A stretch of 64,000 bases of DNA from Legionella rubrilucens (GCF_001468125.1 NZ_LNYT01000022.1:456160-520159), one strand, 5' to 3'; shown: positions 25,269 through 34,140, counted from the first letter of the stretch. Notes: generated by a model from the letters alone, not told the origin. Made by a program: numbers and translations.

Positions 25269-25296
25269 TTGCAAGTTCTCTACCGAGGGGTATAAA
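25269..25296 (+). promoter_or_regulatory. Likely promoter of the cytochrome c/cox locus
   Basis: TTGCAA (25269-25274) and TATAAA (25291-25296) are separated by 16 bases. Transcription would begin near 25303, giving a leader of about 50 bases before the GTG at 25355. Confidence 0.5.
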
Positions 25297-25354
25297 ATGC
25301 TTGATTATTTTTCTTGTCTGTCGCTGTTTAAGGTAAGCATATTAAGGAGGGGGC

Positions 25355-27040
25355 GTGCGCTCTTTGTTGAAAAACAACGCAATTTTTGCGATTTTATTCA
25401 TGAGTGTGATTTCATTCGTCAATGCATCGTACGCTGCGAAAGCCAGTGATGAAACCTCAAAAGCAGCGGCTGAACCGGTAACCACGTCCAATGAGGCCCA
25501 ATCAAACGAGGCCCAATCCATTGTTCCCGAAGAAGTGAAACCGGTTCCCAAACAGGACGTGACAGCAGAAACAGGGACGCCACAGGAAAAAATCGCGGAG
25601 CCCTTGATCGACGGCTACTACCCCGCCTACCCCCAAACCAAAGCACCAGCGGATGACGTTCAGAAAAAACTGATTGAGCGCGGCGAATACCTGGCTAAAA
25701 TGGGTGATTGCATTGCCTGCCATACCAATGTGAAGGGCGGTACGCCTGCCTTTGCCGGAGGGTTGCCGATCAATACGCCTTTCGGTACGTTTTACAGCCC
25801 CAATATCACCCCGGATAAAGAAACCGGCATTGGTAACTGGACTGAAGACGATTTTATCCGTGCCATGAGAGAAGGCCGTGATCCCAAGGGCAGAAATTAT
25901 TTCCCGGTTTTCCCCTACATTTACTTCTCAAAGACCACAGACGACGATTTACGCGCGCTTTATGCGTATTTCATGAGTCTTCCGCCAGTCAAGCAGGAAA
26001 ATAAATCGCTTCCTTTCCCATTCAATGTTCCAGGAGCCCGGTTTTCTTTATGGGGATGGAATCTGTTGTTCTTCTTCCCTGAGGAAGACGCCATTGAATA
26101 CCAAAGTGATAAATCACCGGCCTGGAACCGCGGCAAATACATAGTTGACAGTTTAGGGCATTGCAGCATGTGCCATACGCCGCTCAACATTTTTGGTGCA
26201 CCAAAGGATCGCTATTATTTGACTGGCAGTTTCATTGATGGTTACTGGGCTCCCAACATCACCAAATTCGGTTTGCGCTCAGCGAGCCGCTACGAAGTGG
26301 CGGATGTGTTCCTGAAAGGGGAGCTTATCAATCGTGCCGGCCCTGTCGCAGGTCCCATGGCGGAGGTCAATCACAACAGTTTAAGTTATCTGACTGAAGA
26401 AGATCGTCTGGCGATTGCAACCTATTTAAAGACTGTTGTCAGCGAGGAGTCTCTGGGTGTTTCTCCATCCGAGCAGCAACCTACCCTGAAACGCGGTAAA
26501 CAGGTTTATGTCAATGCCTGCATCATTTGCCACCAGGATAATAAAATGGGTGCTCCCGTCATTGGGGATGGTGCAAACTGGTATCGGCGTCTCAAAGACA
26601 GCGGCCTGACAGGGCTGTATCGCCATGCCATTAACGGCTATAACAGCATGCCGGTTAAAGGGGCCTGCGTAACCTGCAGCGACAACGACATCATGGCGGC
26701 CACGGATTATATTTTAAACAAATCGCTGTCCCGCTCCCAATGGACGGATTTGGACAATGCCGGTTCGCAAAAATACCCGTCGAGCGGAAAGGCTGTTTAC
26801 AATGAAAACTGCGGCATGTGCCATGACGATGGCAAACAAGGCGCGCCGAAAATTGGCGACAAAGCCATCTGGAAACCGCTGCTGCAGAAAAACATGGATG
26901 TCTTAATCAAGCAAACGGTAAGTGGTGAATACCATCCCAAAAACGGGGGCTGCAAGCATTGCACAACGGGTGAAGTGATTGAAGCTATCAAATACATGGT
27001 GAGCCAATCGAAGGAAGAGGGAAACTATTCCTTGTGGTAA
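25355..27040 (+). CDS. Periplasmic tetrahaem cytochrome c
   Basis: A protein of 561 residues with four CxxCH haem sites: C119-H123, C270-H274, C389-H393 and C486-H490. A signal peptide ends near SYA-AK (residue 28), then a disordered Glu/Pro/Ala-rich linker. The first two domains resemble the cytochrome c subunit of alcohol/gluconate dehydrogenases. The last two resemble cytochrome c5, including the extra Cys pairs (GACVTCSD and GGCKHCTT) that form a disulfide in c5. The gene lies directly before coxB, so it probably donates electrons to the oxidase. The start is GTG 25355 with a strong AAGGAGGGG upstream. Confidence 0.88.
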   Translation: MRSLLKNNAIFAILFMSVISFVNASYAAKASDETSKAAAEPVTTSNEAQSNEAQSIVPEEVKPVPKQDVTAETGTPQEKIAEPLIDGYYPAYPQTKAPADDVQKKLIERGEYLAKMGDCIACHTNVKGGTPAFAGGLPINTPFGTFYSPNITPDKETGIGNWTEDDFIRAMREGRDPKGRNYFPVFPYIYFSKTTDDDLRALYAYFMSLPPVKQENKSLPFPFNVPGARFSLWGWNLLFFFPEEDAIEYQSDKSPAWNRGKYIVDSLGHCSMCHTPLNIFGAPKDRYYLTGSFIDGYWAPNITKFGLRSASRYEVADVFLKGELINRAGPVAGPMAEVNHNSLSYLTEEDRLAIATYLKTVVSEESLGVSPSEQQPTLKRGKQVYVNACIICHQDNKMGAPVIGDGANWYRRLKDSGLTGLYRHAINGYNSMPVKGACVTCSDNDIMAATDYILNKSLSRSQWTDLDNAGSQKYPSSGKAVYNENCGMCHDDGKQGAPKIGDKAIWKPLLQKNMDVLIKQTVSGEYHPKNGGCKHCTTGEVIEAIKYMVSQSKEEGNYSLW

Positions 27041-27084
27041 GGGCGATTGGTGGTAAATAGGGTTATAAGAAAAATTAATCATCA

Positions 27085-27105
27085 GGCTGGTTACCGCAAC
27101 CAGCC
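27085..27105 (+). other. Intergenic hairpin before coxB
   Basis: GGCTGGTT (27085-27092) pairs perfectly with AACCAGCC (27098-27105) around ACCGC. It ends about a dozen bases before the coxB ribosome site and has no T-run, so mRNA processing or stability is more likely than termination. Confidence 0.5.
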
Positions 27106-27124
27106 AATAAGAATAAGGTGAGGA

Positions 27125-28339
27125 ATGGGGATGCGAAACAGGTTTAAGGCTGGCGGATTGCTTGCCGCTGCCGGAGTCGGGCTAATGACAACTCAAACGG
27201 CCGCTGCAGCAGCAGACACGTGGCAGTTAAATATGTACAAAGGTGTGACGCCTTTAAGCCATGACATGTATTTCCTGCATACGACATCGATGATTGTGTG
27301 TGCATTGATTGGTATCGTGGTGTTTGGCGTGATGATTTATTCGCTTATTCATCATCGCAAATCCGTAGGTTACAAACCGGCAACCTTTCATGATAACCCG
27401 CGTCTTGAAATAATCTGGTCAGTGATTCCCTTCCTGATTCTTATTGCCTTAGCCATTCCCGCCACAACTATCCTGATGCGGCTTGAAGACAGCAGTGATT
27501 CTGACGTCACCATTAAGGTCGTTGGATCTCAATGGAAATGGCAATACCAATACCTGGATCAGGGGATTAGTTTTTTCAGTAATCTCGCCACGCCCTATGA
27601 TCAGATTCAAAACAAACAAAAAAAAGAACAGTGGTATCTGCTGGAGGTGGATAAACCGCTGGTGGTTCCTGTTAACCGTAAAATAAGGTTTTTGGTGACC
27701 TCAACGGATGTGATTCATTCCTGGTGGGTACCTGAGCTTGGCGTCAAGCGCGATGCTATGCCTGGATTCATGCACGAGGCCTGGGCCCGTATCGAAAAAC
27801 CGGGGGTTTATCGCGGTCAATGTACCGAATTATGCGGTATTAACCATGCCTATATGCCGATTGTAGTGCAGGCTGTGAGCGATGAAGAATTTAAGCAATG
27901 GGTCGATGCACAGGTGAAAGTGGAAGATATTTACGCAGCCGGCGCGGACAAACCCAAAGAACAGGTTAAAATGACCCGCGAAGAACTGATGACTCTGGGT
28001 AAAACCAAATACGAGGCCATCTGTGCGGCCTGCCATAAAGCTGATGGTAAAGGTTTGCCGCCCATGTTCCCACCATTGAAGGGCAGTTCGATTGCCGTCG
28101 GTAAACCCATCAGCCGACACATTGCCCTGGTGCTTGATGGCGTTCCAGGTTCAGCCATGCAGGCTTACAAAGACCAACTGACGGATCAGGAAATCGCGGC
28201 CGTGGTAACCTACGAGCGAAATGCCTGGGAAAATAATACCAATGACGAAGTGCAGCCTGCCGATGTGGCTAAGGTACGATCCGGTGAGGTTCAGGCACCT
28301 AAAATAGTGAAAAAAGCGCAAGCTGGAGGTTTACGATGA
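27125..28339 (+). CDS. coxB: Cytochrome c oxidase subunit II with fused cytochrome c
   Basis: This 404-residue subunit takes electrons into the aa3-type oxidase. A leader/signal region is followed by two membrane helices (about residues 50-120). The periplasmic cupredoxin domain carries the CuA ligands: His in TDVIHSWW, then CTELCGINHAYM with two Cys, His and Met. A C-terminal cytochrome c domain (CAACH at C300-H304) makes it a caa3-like subunit. ATG 27125 is used; ATG 27131, two codons later, has better spacing to GAGG. It overlaps coxA as ATGA. Confidence 0.93.
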   Translation: MGMRNRFKAGGLLAAAGVGLMTTQTAAAAADTWQLNMYKGVTPLSHDMYFLHTTSMIVCALIGIVVFGVMIYSLIHHRKSVGYKPATFHDNPRLEIIWSVIPFLILIALAIPATTILMRLEDSSDSDVTIKVVGSQWKWQYQYLDQGISFFSNLATPYDQIQNKQKKEQWYLLEVDKPLVVPVNRKIRFLVTSTDVIHSWWVPELGVKRDAMPGFMHEAWARIEKPGVYRGQCTELCGINHAYMPIVVQAVSDEEFKQWVDAQVKVEDIYAAGADKPKEQVKMTREELMTLGKTKYEAICAACHKADGKGLPPMFPPLKGSSIAVGKPISRHIALVLDGVPGSAMQAYKDQLTDQEIAAVVTYERNAWENNTNDEVQPADVAKVRSGEVQAPKIVKKAQAGGLR

Positions 28340-29955
28340 GTCAAACATTGGCACATGATCTCGACCACCATGATGATCATGATCATGGACCAGAACAAGG
28401 CAAAGGGTTTATCGGTTTTGCCAGACGATGGTTATTTACCACCAACCACAAAGACATTGGCTCGCTTTATCTTTGGATAGCGATGTTGAGTTTCTTTTTA
28501 GCCGGTGGCATGGCATTGATCATTCGTGCGGAATTATTTCAGCCCGGCCATCGTTTTGTTGACCCCAATTTCTTTAACCAGATGACTACCATGCATGGCC
28601 TTATCATGCTTTTTGGGGTGGTAATGCCTGCGTTTACCGGTATGGCGAACTGGCAAATTCCGATGATGATTGGTGCACCAGACATGGCCCTGCCGCGTCT
28701 AAACAACTGGAGTTTCTGGATACTGCCGTTTGCGTTTGCGTTGTTGTTTTCAACCATGTTCCACAGCGGCGGCGGCCCCAATTTCGGTTGGACAATGTAT
28801 GCTCCCCTGTCAACCAAATATGCTCCGCCCAGCACCGATTTCATGATCTTTGCAGTGCACATGATGGGTCTGTCTTCGATCATGGGATCTATCAACATCA
28901 TTGCCACTATTCTGAATATGCGTGCTCCCGGCATGACCTTGATGAAAATGCCGATGTTCGTCTGGACCTGGTTGATCACAGCGTTTCTGCTGATTGCGAT
29001 CATGCCGGTTCTGGCTGGTGCAGTCACCATGATGTTGGCTGATCGTCATTTTGGTACCAGCTTTTTTGACGCGGCAGGCGGCGGTGATCCGATTTTATTC
29101 CAGCATGTTTTCTGGTTTTTTGGACATCCGGAAGTTTACGTTCTGATATTGCCGGCTTTTGGCGTGATCTCTGAAATTATTCCTACCTTCAGCCGCAAGC
29201 CATTGTTTGGTTATCATTTCATGGTGTATGCAACGGTCAGTATTGCGCTGCTTTCATTCATTGTCTGGGTCCATCATATGTTCACCACCGGTGTGCCGCT
29301 TGGTGCTGAATTGTTCTTTATGTATGCGACCATGCTGATTTCGGTTCCCACAGGCATTAAAGTCTTTAACTGGGTCAGCACCATGTTTAAAGGCGCCATG
29401 ACGTTTGAAACGCCCATGCTGTTTGCGGTAGCCTTTGTGTTCCTGTTCACTATCGGCGGTTTTACCGGGTTGATGCTTGCACTGGTACCTGCGGATTATC
29501 AATACCAGGATACCTATTTTGTTGTAGCTCATTTCCATTATGTTCTGGTTCCCGGCGCTATCTTCTCCTTGATGGCAGCCACGTACTATTGGCTACCGAA
29601 ATGGACGGGGCACATGTACAACGAGTGTTTGGGTAAATGGCATTTCTGGTTGTCAGCCATTTCAGTAAATATTGCCTTTTTCCCCATGCACTTCCTGGGA
29701 CTGGCTGGTATGCCAAGACGTATTCCTGACTATGCGTTGCAGTTTACCAACTTCAACATGGTATCTACCGTGGGTGCATTTATTTTTGGTTTCTCACAGC
29801 TGCTGTTTTTATACAACGTGTTCATGACGGTTAAGCGGCGCCATGAAGGCAAGCGCTTGGATGCACGAGTATGGGAAGGGGCTCATGGTTTGGAGTGGAC
29901 ATTGTCTTCACCGCCTCCATATCACAGCTTCACCACGCCGCCAACGGTTCCCTAG
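28336..29955 (+). CDS. coxA: Cytochrome c oxidase subunit I
   Basis: This 539-residue catalytic subunit holds haem a and the haem a3-CuB site and has about 12 helices. Visible landmarks are TTMHG with a haem histidine, the D-channel region GAPDMALPRLNN, the HPEVY motif with CuB histidine and cross-linked tyrosine, the HH pair in WVHHMFTTG, the K-channel TGIKVFNW, and AHFHYVL with the haem ligands. The residue before DTYF is Gln391 where most relatives have His (see findings). An N-terminal His-rich stretch (HDLDHHDDHDHG) precedes the first helix. Translation is coupled to coxB. Confidence 0.96.
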   Translation: MSQTLAHDLDHHDDHDHGPEQGKGFIGFARRWLFTTNHKDIGSLYLWIAMLSFFLAGGMALIIRAELFQPGHRFVDPNFFNQMTTMHGLIMLFGVVMPAFTGMANWQIPMMIGAPDMALPRLNNWSFWILPFAFALLFSTMFHSGGGPNFGWTMYAPLSTKYAPPSTDFMIFAVHMMGLSSIMGSINIIATILNMRAPGMTLMKMPMFVWTWLITAFLLIAIMPVLAGAVTMMLADRHFGTSFFDAAGGGDPILFQHVFWFFGHPEVYVLILPAFGVISEIIPTFSRKPLFGYHFMVYATVSIALLSFIVWVHHMFTTGVPLGAELFFMYATMLISVPTGIKVFNWVSTMFKGAMTFETPMLFAVAFVFLFTIGGFTGLMLALVPADYQYQDTYFVVAHFHYVLVPGAIFSLMAATYYWLPKWTGHMYNECLGKWHFWLSAISVNIAFFPMHFLGLAGMPRRIPDYALQFTNFNMVSTVGAFIFGFSQLLFLYNVFMTVKRRHEGKRLDARVWEGAHGLEWTLSSPPPYHSFTTPPTVP

Positions 29956-29963
29956 CGGATAGA

Positions 29964-29989
29964 CGGTTAATGCCTGCAGGCATTAACCG
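29964..29989 (+). other. Perfect 26-base palindrome between coxA and ctaG
   Basis: CGGTTAATGCCTG is followed directly by its exact reverse complement, CAGGCATTAACCG, giving a stem of up to 12-13 base pairs. There is no T-run after it and ctaG begins 14 bases later. It could act as a weak terminator, an mRNA-stability element or a protein-binding site. Confidence 0.7.
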
Positions 29990-30002
29990 CTTCATGTATT
30001 GA

Positions 30003-30560
30003 ATGAACGAGCAGGCGGGTAACGCAGTGAAAGGTCATAAAAAATTAGTGTTGTTATTGTCACTCATTGTACTTGGCATGTTTGGATTTGGATTTGCTCT
30101 GGTGCCCATTTATAACAGCCTTTGCCAAACGTTGGGGATCAATGGCAAAACTAACAATAAGGCAGCGGCTTATAATAGTGCACAGGCTTTTGTGGATAAA
30201 AACAGGGTGGTGACAGTGCAATTTGTCTCAACCAGTAACAGCAGTTTACCCTGGGCCTTTTATCCAAAAGTAACCCGGATTAAAGTGCACCCCGGCGAAA
30301 TTGCCAAACTTGCTTTTTATGCGGAGAATAAAAGCAATTTCCGGATGACTGTACAGGCAATACCCAGCGTAACGCCCGGAATTGCCGCAAAATATTTAAA
30401 GAAGACAGAGTGCTTTTGTTTTACCCAGCAAACCTTGAATGGACACGAGGCGATGGATATGCCTTTGCTGTTTCATCTTGATAACGACTTGCCGGGGGAG
30501 ATAAAAACAATCACCTTGTCTTATACCTTATTCGATGTGACTAATCGTGTAATTAATTGA
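30003..30560 (+). CDS. ctaG: CtaG/Cox11 copper chaperone for the oxidase
   Basis: This membrane-anchored protein of 185 residues delivers copper to the CuB site of CoxA. One N-terminal helix (about residues 14-36, with VPIYNSLCQ just after it) anchors a periplasmic domain. The copper-binding motif is ECFCF (near residue 138), and the MDMPLLFHLD segment is typical of the family. Its place between coxA and coxC is the common order. The palindrome at 29964-29989 lies just before it. Confidence 0.92.
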   Translation: MNEQAGNAVKGHKKLVLLLSLIVLGMFGFGFALVPIYNSLCQTLGINGKTNNKAAAYNSAQAFVDKNRVVTVQFVSTSNSSLPWAFYPKVTRIKVHPGEIAKLAFYAENKSNFRMTVQAIPSVTPGIAAKYLKKTECFCFTQQTLNGHEAMDMPLLFHLDNDLPGEIKTITLSYTLFDVTNRVIN

Positions 30561-30613
30561 CTCTGGATTGACTGCGGTTATCCAGGCGAATAATAAAGAG
30601 GAGAAAGAAACCC

Positions 30614-31483
30614 ATGGGAGCGCACGGTACTTATTACGTCCCTAAGCCTAGCCATTGGCCGCTGGTCGGCTCCATTGGCCTGACCACCACGTTGGTCGGC
30701 GCTGCGTCATGGCTGCATGATGACTGGTATGGCCCTTATATTTTCTTTGCCGGACTCTGCATCCTTGTGGGCATGATGTTTGGTTGGTTTGGCCAGGTCA
30801 TTTATGAAAATGAAAAAGGACTTTATGACCTCCAGGTCGATCGTTCTTTCCGTTGGGGTATGTGCTGGTTTATTTTCTCAGAAGTGTGTTTCTTCGGCGC
30901 TTTTTTCGGTGCTTTGTTTTTTTGCCGCTATTGGTCAGTTCCTCTGCTCGGCGGAGAAATGCACCCAATTACTCACTACACCTTGTGGTCTGATTTTGTG
31001 GCGCAATGGCCGCTTTTGCAAAATCCCAATAACCAAACCTTTGTGGGGGCTTCTGAAGCCATGGGGGCATGGGGGCTTGCCGCAATTAACACGTTAATCC
31101 TGCTTACTTCCGGTGCGACCATTACCTGGGCGCATTGGGCATTAAAGCTCAATAAGCGAAAGCAACTCATCGTGGGCATGGTCTTAACCATTTTACTTGG
31201 TATGTTGTTCCTTGGCTTGCAATCCTATGAATACCATGAAGCCTATACCGAAATGAATCTGACCCTGGATGCCGGGATTTATGGTACGACCTTCTTTATG
31301 CTGACTGGCTTCCATGGCTTGCACGTGACCATCGGAACCATCATGTTGATTGTTATTCTTATCCGCTGTATCAAAGGCCATTTTACCCCGGAACGGCATT
31401 TTGCCTTTGAAGCGGTTGCCTGGTACTGGCACTTTGTGGATGTGGTCTGGCTTTTTCTGTTTATCTTTGTTTACTGGCTCTAG
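30614..31483 (+). CDS. coxC: Cytochrome c oxidase subunit III
   Basis: This 289-residue subunit has about seven helices. The family pattern is clear: HYVPKPSHWP-like start (here YYVPKPSHWPL), GMCWFIFSEVCFFGAFF, a GHLTxx-like tail with FAFEAVAWYWHFVDVVWLFLFIFVYW. It stabilises the oxidase and contributes to the proton entry region. A GAGGAGA ribosome site lies about ten bases upstream of the ATG. A small inverted repeat (CTGGAT...ATCCAG) precedes it. Its end faces the PilZ-like gene. Confidence 0.95.
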   Translation: MGAHGTYYVPKPSHWPLVGSIGLTTTLVGAASWLHDDWYGPYIFFAGLCILVGMMFGWFGQVIYENEKGLYDLQVDRSFRWGMCWFIFSEVCFFGAFFGALFFCRYWSVPLLGGEMHPITHYTLWSDFVAQWPLLQNPNNQTFVGASEAMGAWGLAAINTLILLTSGATITWAHWALKLNKRKQLIVGMVLTILLGMLFLGLQSYEYHEAYTEMNLTLDAGIYGTTFFMLTGFHGLHVTIGTIMLIVILIRCIKGHFTPERHFAFEAVAWYWHFVDVVWLFLFIFVYWL

Positions 31484-31493
31484 GCAGCCTGCC

Positions 31494-31519
31494 AGGCGCG
31501 CAGCAAAACCCGCGCGCCT
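31494..31519. terminator. GC-rich hairpin between convergent coxC and PilZ-like gene
   Basis: AGGCGCGC (31494-31501) pairs perfectly with GCGCGCCT (31512-31519), loop ten bases. It sits between two convergent genes and reaches the stop codon of the minus-strand one. It has no T-run and could slow polymerase from either side. Confidence 0.45.
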
Positions 31520-31790
31520 AAAGTTTGGTATTCACCAGAAAGCCAGGTTGATAATTAATGTGAAGAATTTCAAAGGTATAGGTAAACTGGTAATGGCTGT
31601 AGCGGGTATGAGTTATCTGGGCCTCACCACGAAAAAACTTAGAAATAAAGGCAACAGGACTCCCCTTGTCAATATACTCTGTGGAGGTAACTACCAGTTC
31701 GTTTTCTGACAATACAACAAGACTGCATGAAATTTCCCTATTTTCAAATTTAATGGTAACTTTTACTTCATGAACGGGTTGAATTTGCAT
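31518..31790 (-). CDS. Small PilZ-like beta-barrel protein
   Basis: A 90-residue protein of mostly beta character: alternating polar and hydrophobic residues through VKVTIKFENREISCSL, then LVVTSTEYIDKGSPVAF and ITHTRYSHYQFTYTFEIL. The size and strand pattern recall a stand-alone PilZ domain, but the RxxxR and D/NxSxxG cyclic-di-GMP contacts are not seen, so ligand binding is doubtful. It follows the EAL gene on the same strand after a 232-base gap, which may suggest a shared pathway. Family assignment is tentative. Confidence 0.45.
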   Translation of the reverse strand: MQIQPVHEVKVTIKFENREISCSLVVLSENELVVTSTEYIDKGSPVAFISKFFRGEAQITHTRYSHYQFTYTFEILHINYQPGFLVNTKL

Positions 31791-32022
31791 CTAAATCTCC
31801 CTTCATTGTTAATTATAGGTAGAAATAGAAGCCGTGATTGGTATTCTGGGGTTTATTTTCATCAATGGAAAGTCGTTTCAGCATAAAATGCGCAAAATTA
31901 TACCAAAATGGATGTGAAAAATAAATAAACAGTCAGGGCAATTTTTAATGGCTAGGCCAAAGGCTCATTATCGACTCGGACCTGATAAATTCATCAATAA
32001 GGTTTTTCTTAACCGCTACCTA

Positions 32023-33108
32023 TCAGCCAATCGTCTGGATATACTCAGGAATGCATTCGTAGGGCATGGGTTTTGAAAATAAAAATCCTTGATAAAAATC
32101 AATGCCATACTGCTGGATGATCTGGAGTTCCTCATTGCTTTCTATTCCTTCGCAGATCATTTTTATCTTTAGTTTTGTGGCCATTTCGCCTATTTTTTCC
32201 AGTATGATTTGCTTAAATTCATTGGTATGAATCTGATGAACCAATTCATAATCCAGTTTGATGTAATCCGGCTGTAACTCCGTGAGTAAATTTAAGGAGC
32301 TGTAGCCTGAGCCTAAATCATCAAGCGCGACGCCATAACCCTGATTTCGGTAATAATCAATTATTTTTAATAAATGCCTTTTATCCTTCACCTCATCGCT
32401 TTCCGTAACTTCAAATACAATCTGCGAAGGCTGAATCCCGGTTTTCTTCAAGGATTGATTCGTAGTCGTCAGGCAAAAAAGTGGATCGTAAATGGCAGTT
32501 GGGTTGAAATTAATGAATAATTTCTTTTCAGAAACATCGATTTTACTCATGTTTTCTATATGGCAGATGCGGGCGTTTTTATCTAATAAGAAAAGCAACT
32601 CACTGGATTTTGCCGCGCCAAACAGAGCTGCAGGGGAGATAATGGCCGTATCCCCCTGCTTTCCTCTCAGCAGGCACTCAAAACCATAGGGTTTAAGGGT
32701 ATCACTGTGTAAAATGGGTTGGCAGAAAGTGGTTAAACCCTGATTGGTGATGAGTTCCACCAGCCATTGGGACAAACACAAACCGACCACTTTTTTTAAT
32801 GAATGCGTGTGATTCAATACCCGCTCAATGTGCTTGTCAGGAATATCCAGGGGCAGCAAAACGGCCTTGCTGTCTTCAAGCTCTGCCTGAGAAAAACAGC
32901 ATTCCAGGGCATGCCCTAAGTCTTTGGCTTCTTCAGAAGAAAAAAACAACTCAATTATTTCCCCGTCCTTTGTGTTGAATGCATAATGACACTGGGTCAG
33001 GTGATTGATCAATTTTGAATAACAATGGCCTCGCGGAGGTGAAATAAGCAGCTGGTAGGCTCCAGACAGTCGATAGGTAGCTGTGGAATCACATTTTTGA
33101 CAAGGCAT
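32023..33108 (-). CDS. EAL-domain cyclic-di-GMP phosphodiesterase
   Basis: A protein of 361 residues with an EAL domain over about residues 115-360. The EAL motif appears as ECL (E144 in GFECLLRG). Other metal and catalytic residues look intact: FINFNP, FEVTES, DDLGSGYSSL with the Asp pair, the lysine in YIKLD, CEGIES and QGFLFSKP. It should therefore hydrolyse cyclic-di-GMP to pGpG. The N terminus MPCQKC holds a CxxC pair, with a second Cys-rich stretch near residue 80 (ECCF), possibly a metal or redox sensor. No membrane segment is seen. Confidence 0.9.
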   Translation of the reverse strand: MPCQKCDSTATYRLSGAYQLLISPPRGHCYSKLINHLTQCHYAFNTKDGEIIELFFSSEEAKDLGHALECCFSQAELEDSKAVLLPLDIPDKHIERVLNHTHSLKKVVGLCLSQWLVELITNQGLTTFCQPILHSDTLKPYGFECLLRGKQGDTAIISPAALFGAAKSSELLFLLDKNARICHIENMSKIDVSEKKLFINFNPTAIYDPLFCLTTTNQSLKKTGIQPSQIVFEVTESDEVKDKRHLLKIIDYYRNQGYGVALDDLGSGYSSLNLLTELQPDYIKLDYELVHQIHTNEFKQIILEKIGEMATKLKIKMICEGIESNEELQIIQQYGIDFYQGFLFSKPMPYECIPEYIQTIG

Positions 33109-33265
33109 CGTCTTTCCCTGATTGACTATTCTTCCTTTCTTGTGAGTATAGATCGCTTTTTACGAAGACTGGTCAAAAGCCAATGCAAAACAGGGATGCT
33201 ATGACGGTTACGCAGGCAAGAAACCTCGGTTGCAGTCTAGGGAATATACCCCGTTGTGGCTATTA

Positions 33266-34126
33266 CTATCCCAACATTTGCTGCAAAACAGCCTGTAACT
33301 CATGATCTGAATTGTAATGAATCACCAATGACCCTTTTCCTGACTTGCCCTGTTTGAGTTTTACTTTGGCTTTCAAGTGTTGTGAAAGATGATGTAACTG
33401 ATTTTTTACCTCGGGATGAACGTCAACTGCTGCGGCTAACGGCTGAGGTTTGCCTTCTTTGATTCGTTTGACCAGTTGTTCCGTTTCACGAACCGATAAA
33501 TTTTTAGCCACGATGAGCTGGGCTGCCTGATTTTGCTGTTCATCGTTTAGAATCAGCAGGGCGCGGGCATGGCCCATGTCCAAATCGCCATGCTCCAGTA
33601 AACGTTTCACTTCATCCGATAATGTTAAAAGGCGGAGAAAATTGCTGACGGCGGTTCTTGATTTAGCGAGTAAATCAGCCACTTGCTGATGTGTCAGGGC
33701 AAATTCATGGGTTAGGCGGTGCATGGCCCTGGCTTGATCGAGTGCATTTAAATCTTCCCGCTGCAGGTTTTCGATAAGGGCAATGGCCATGGCTGTTTCA
33801 TCATCGACCGTGCGGACAATGACCGGTACTTCGGTTAATCCTGCCAACTGCGAGGCACGCCAACGGCGTTCACCGGCAATGATTTCATAACACTGGTCAT
33901 TAAGGGGTCTCACAATTAACGGCTGCAACAGCCCCTGTTGGCGGATTGATTCGGCCAATTCTGCGAGCGTGTCCTCGGAAAAATCAGTACGCGGCTGGTA
34001 CTTACCCGGCTTAAGGCAGGCCGGTGACAGGGTCAAAGGCGAATCGGGGTTCTTAGTCTCAGGCGCCGCTGTCTGCCCTAAGAGAGCCGATAAATTTCGA
34101 CCTAAACCACCACGTTTAACTGCCAT
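33266..34126 (-). CDS. parB: Chromosomal partition protein ParB
   Basis: This 286-residue CTP-dependent clamp binds parS sites and loads chromosome-organising factors. The CTPase boxes are intact, with GERRWRAS near residue 80 and ENLQREDL near 115. The HTH is LTHQQVADLLAKSRTAVSNFLRL (near 135-157) and the C-terminal dimer domain follows. The start MAVKRGGLGRNLSALLG is typical. It ends the mnmG-rsmG-parA-parB cluster, 14 bases after parA. Confidence 0.96.
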   Translation of the reverse strand: MAVKRGGLGRNLSALLGQTAAPETKNPDSPLTLSPACLKPGKYQPRTDFSEDTLAELAESIRQQGLLQPLIVRPLNDQCYEIIAGERRWRASQLAGLTEVPVIVRTVDDETAMAIALIENLQREDLNALDQARAMHRLTHEFALTHQQVADLLAKSRTAVSNFLRLLTLSDEVKRLLEHGDLDMGHARALLILNDEQQNQAAQLIVAKNLSVRETEQLVKRIKEGKPQPLAAAVDVHPEVKNQLHHLSQHLKAKVKLKQGKSGKGSLVIHYNSDHELQAVLQQMLG

Positions 34127-34140
34127 AATGCACCTCTGAT

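Noticed and set aside
31350-31709. Plus-strand open frame across the end of coxC and the PilZ-like gene
   Set aside because: It is a shifted frame of coxC continuing antisense through the minus-strand gene, with no ribosome site.
31948-32076. Short 42-codon plus-strand frame starting MARPKAHYRLG
   Set aside because: It overlaps the 3' end of the EAL gene on the other strand and has no ribosome site; coding is possible but unsupported.
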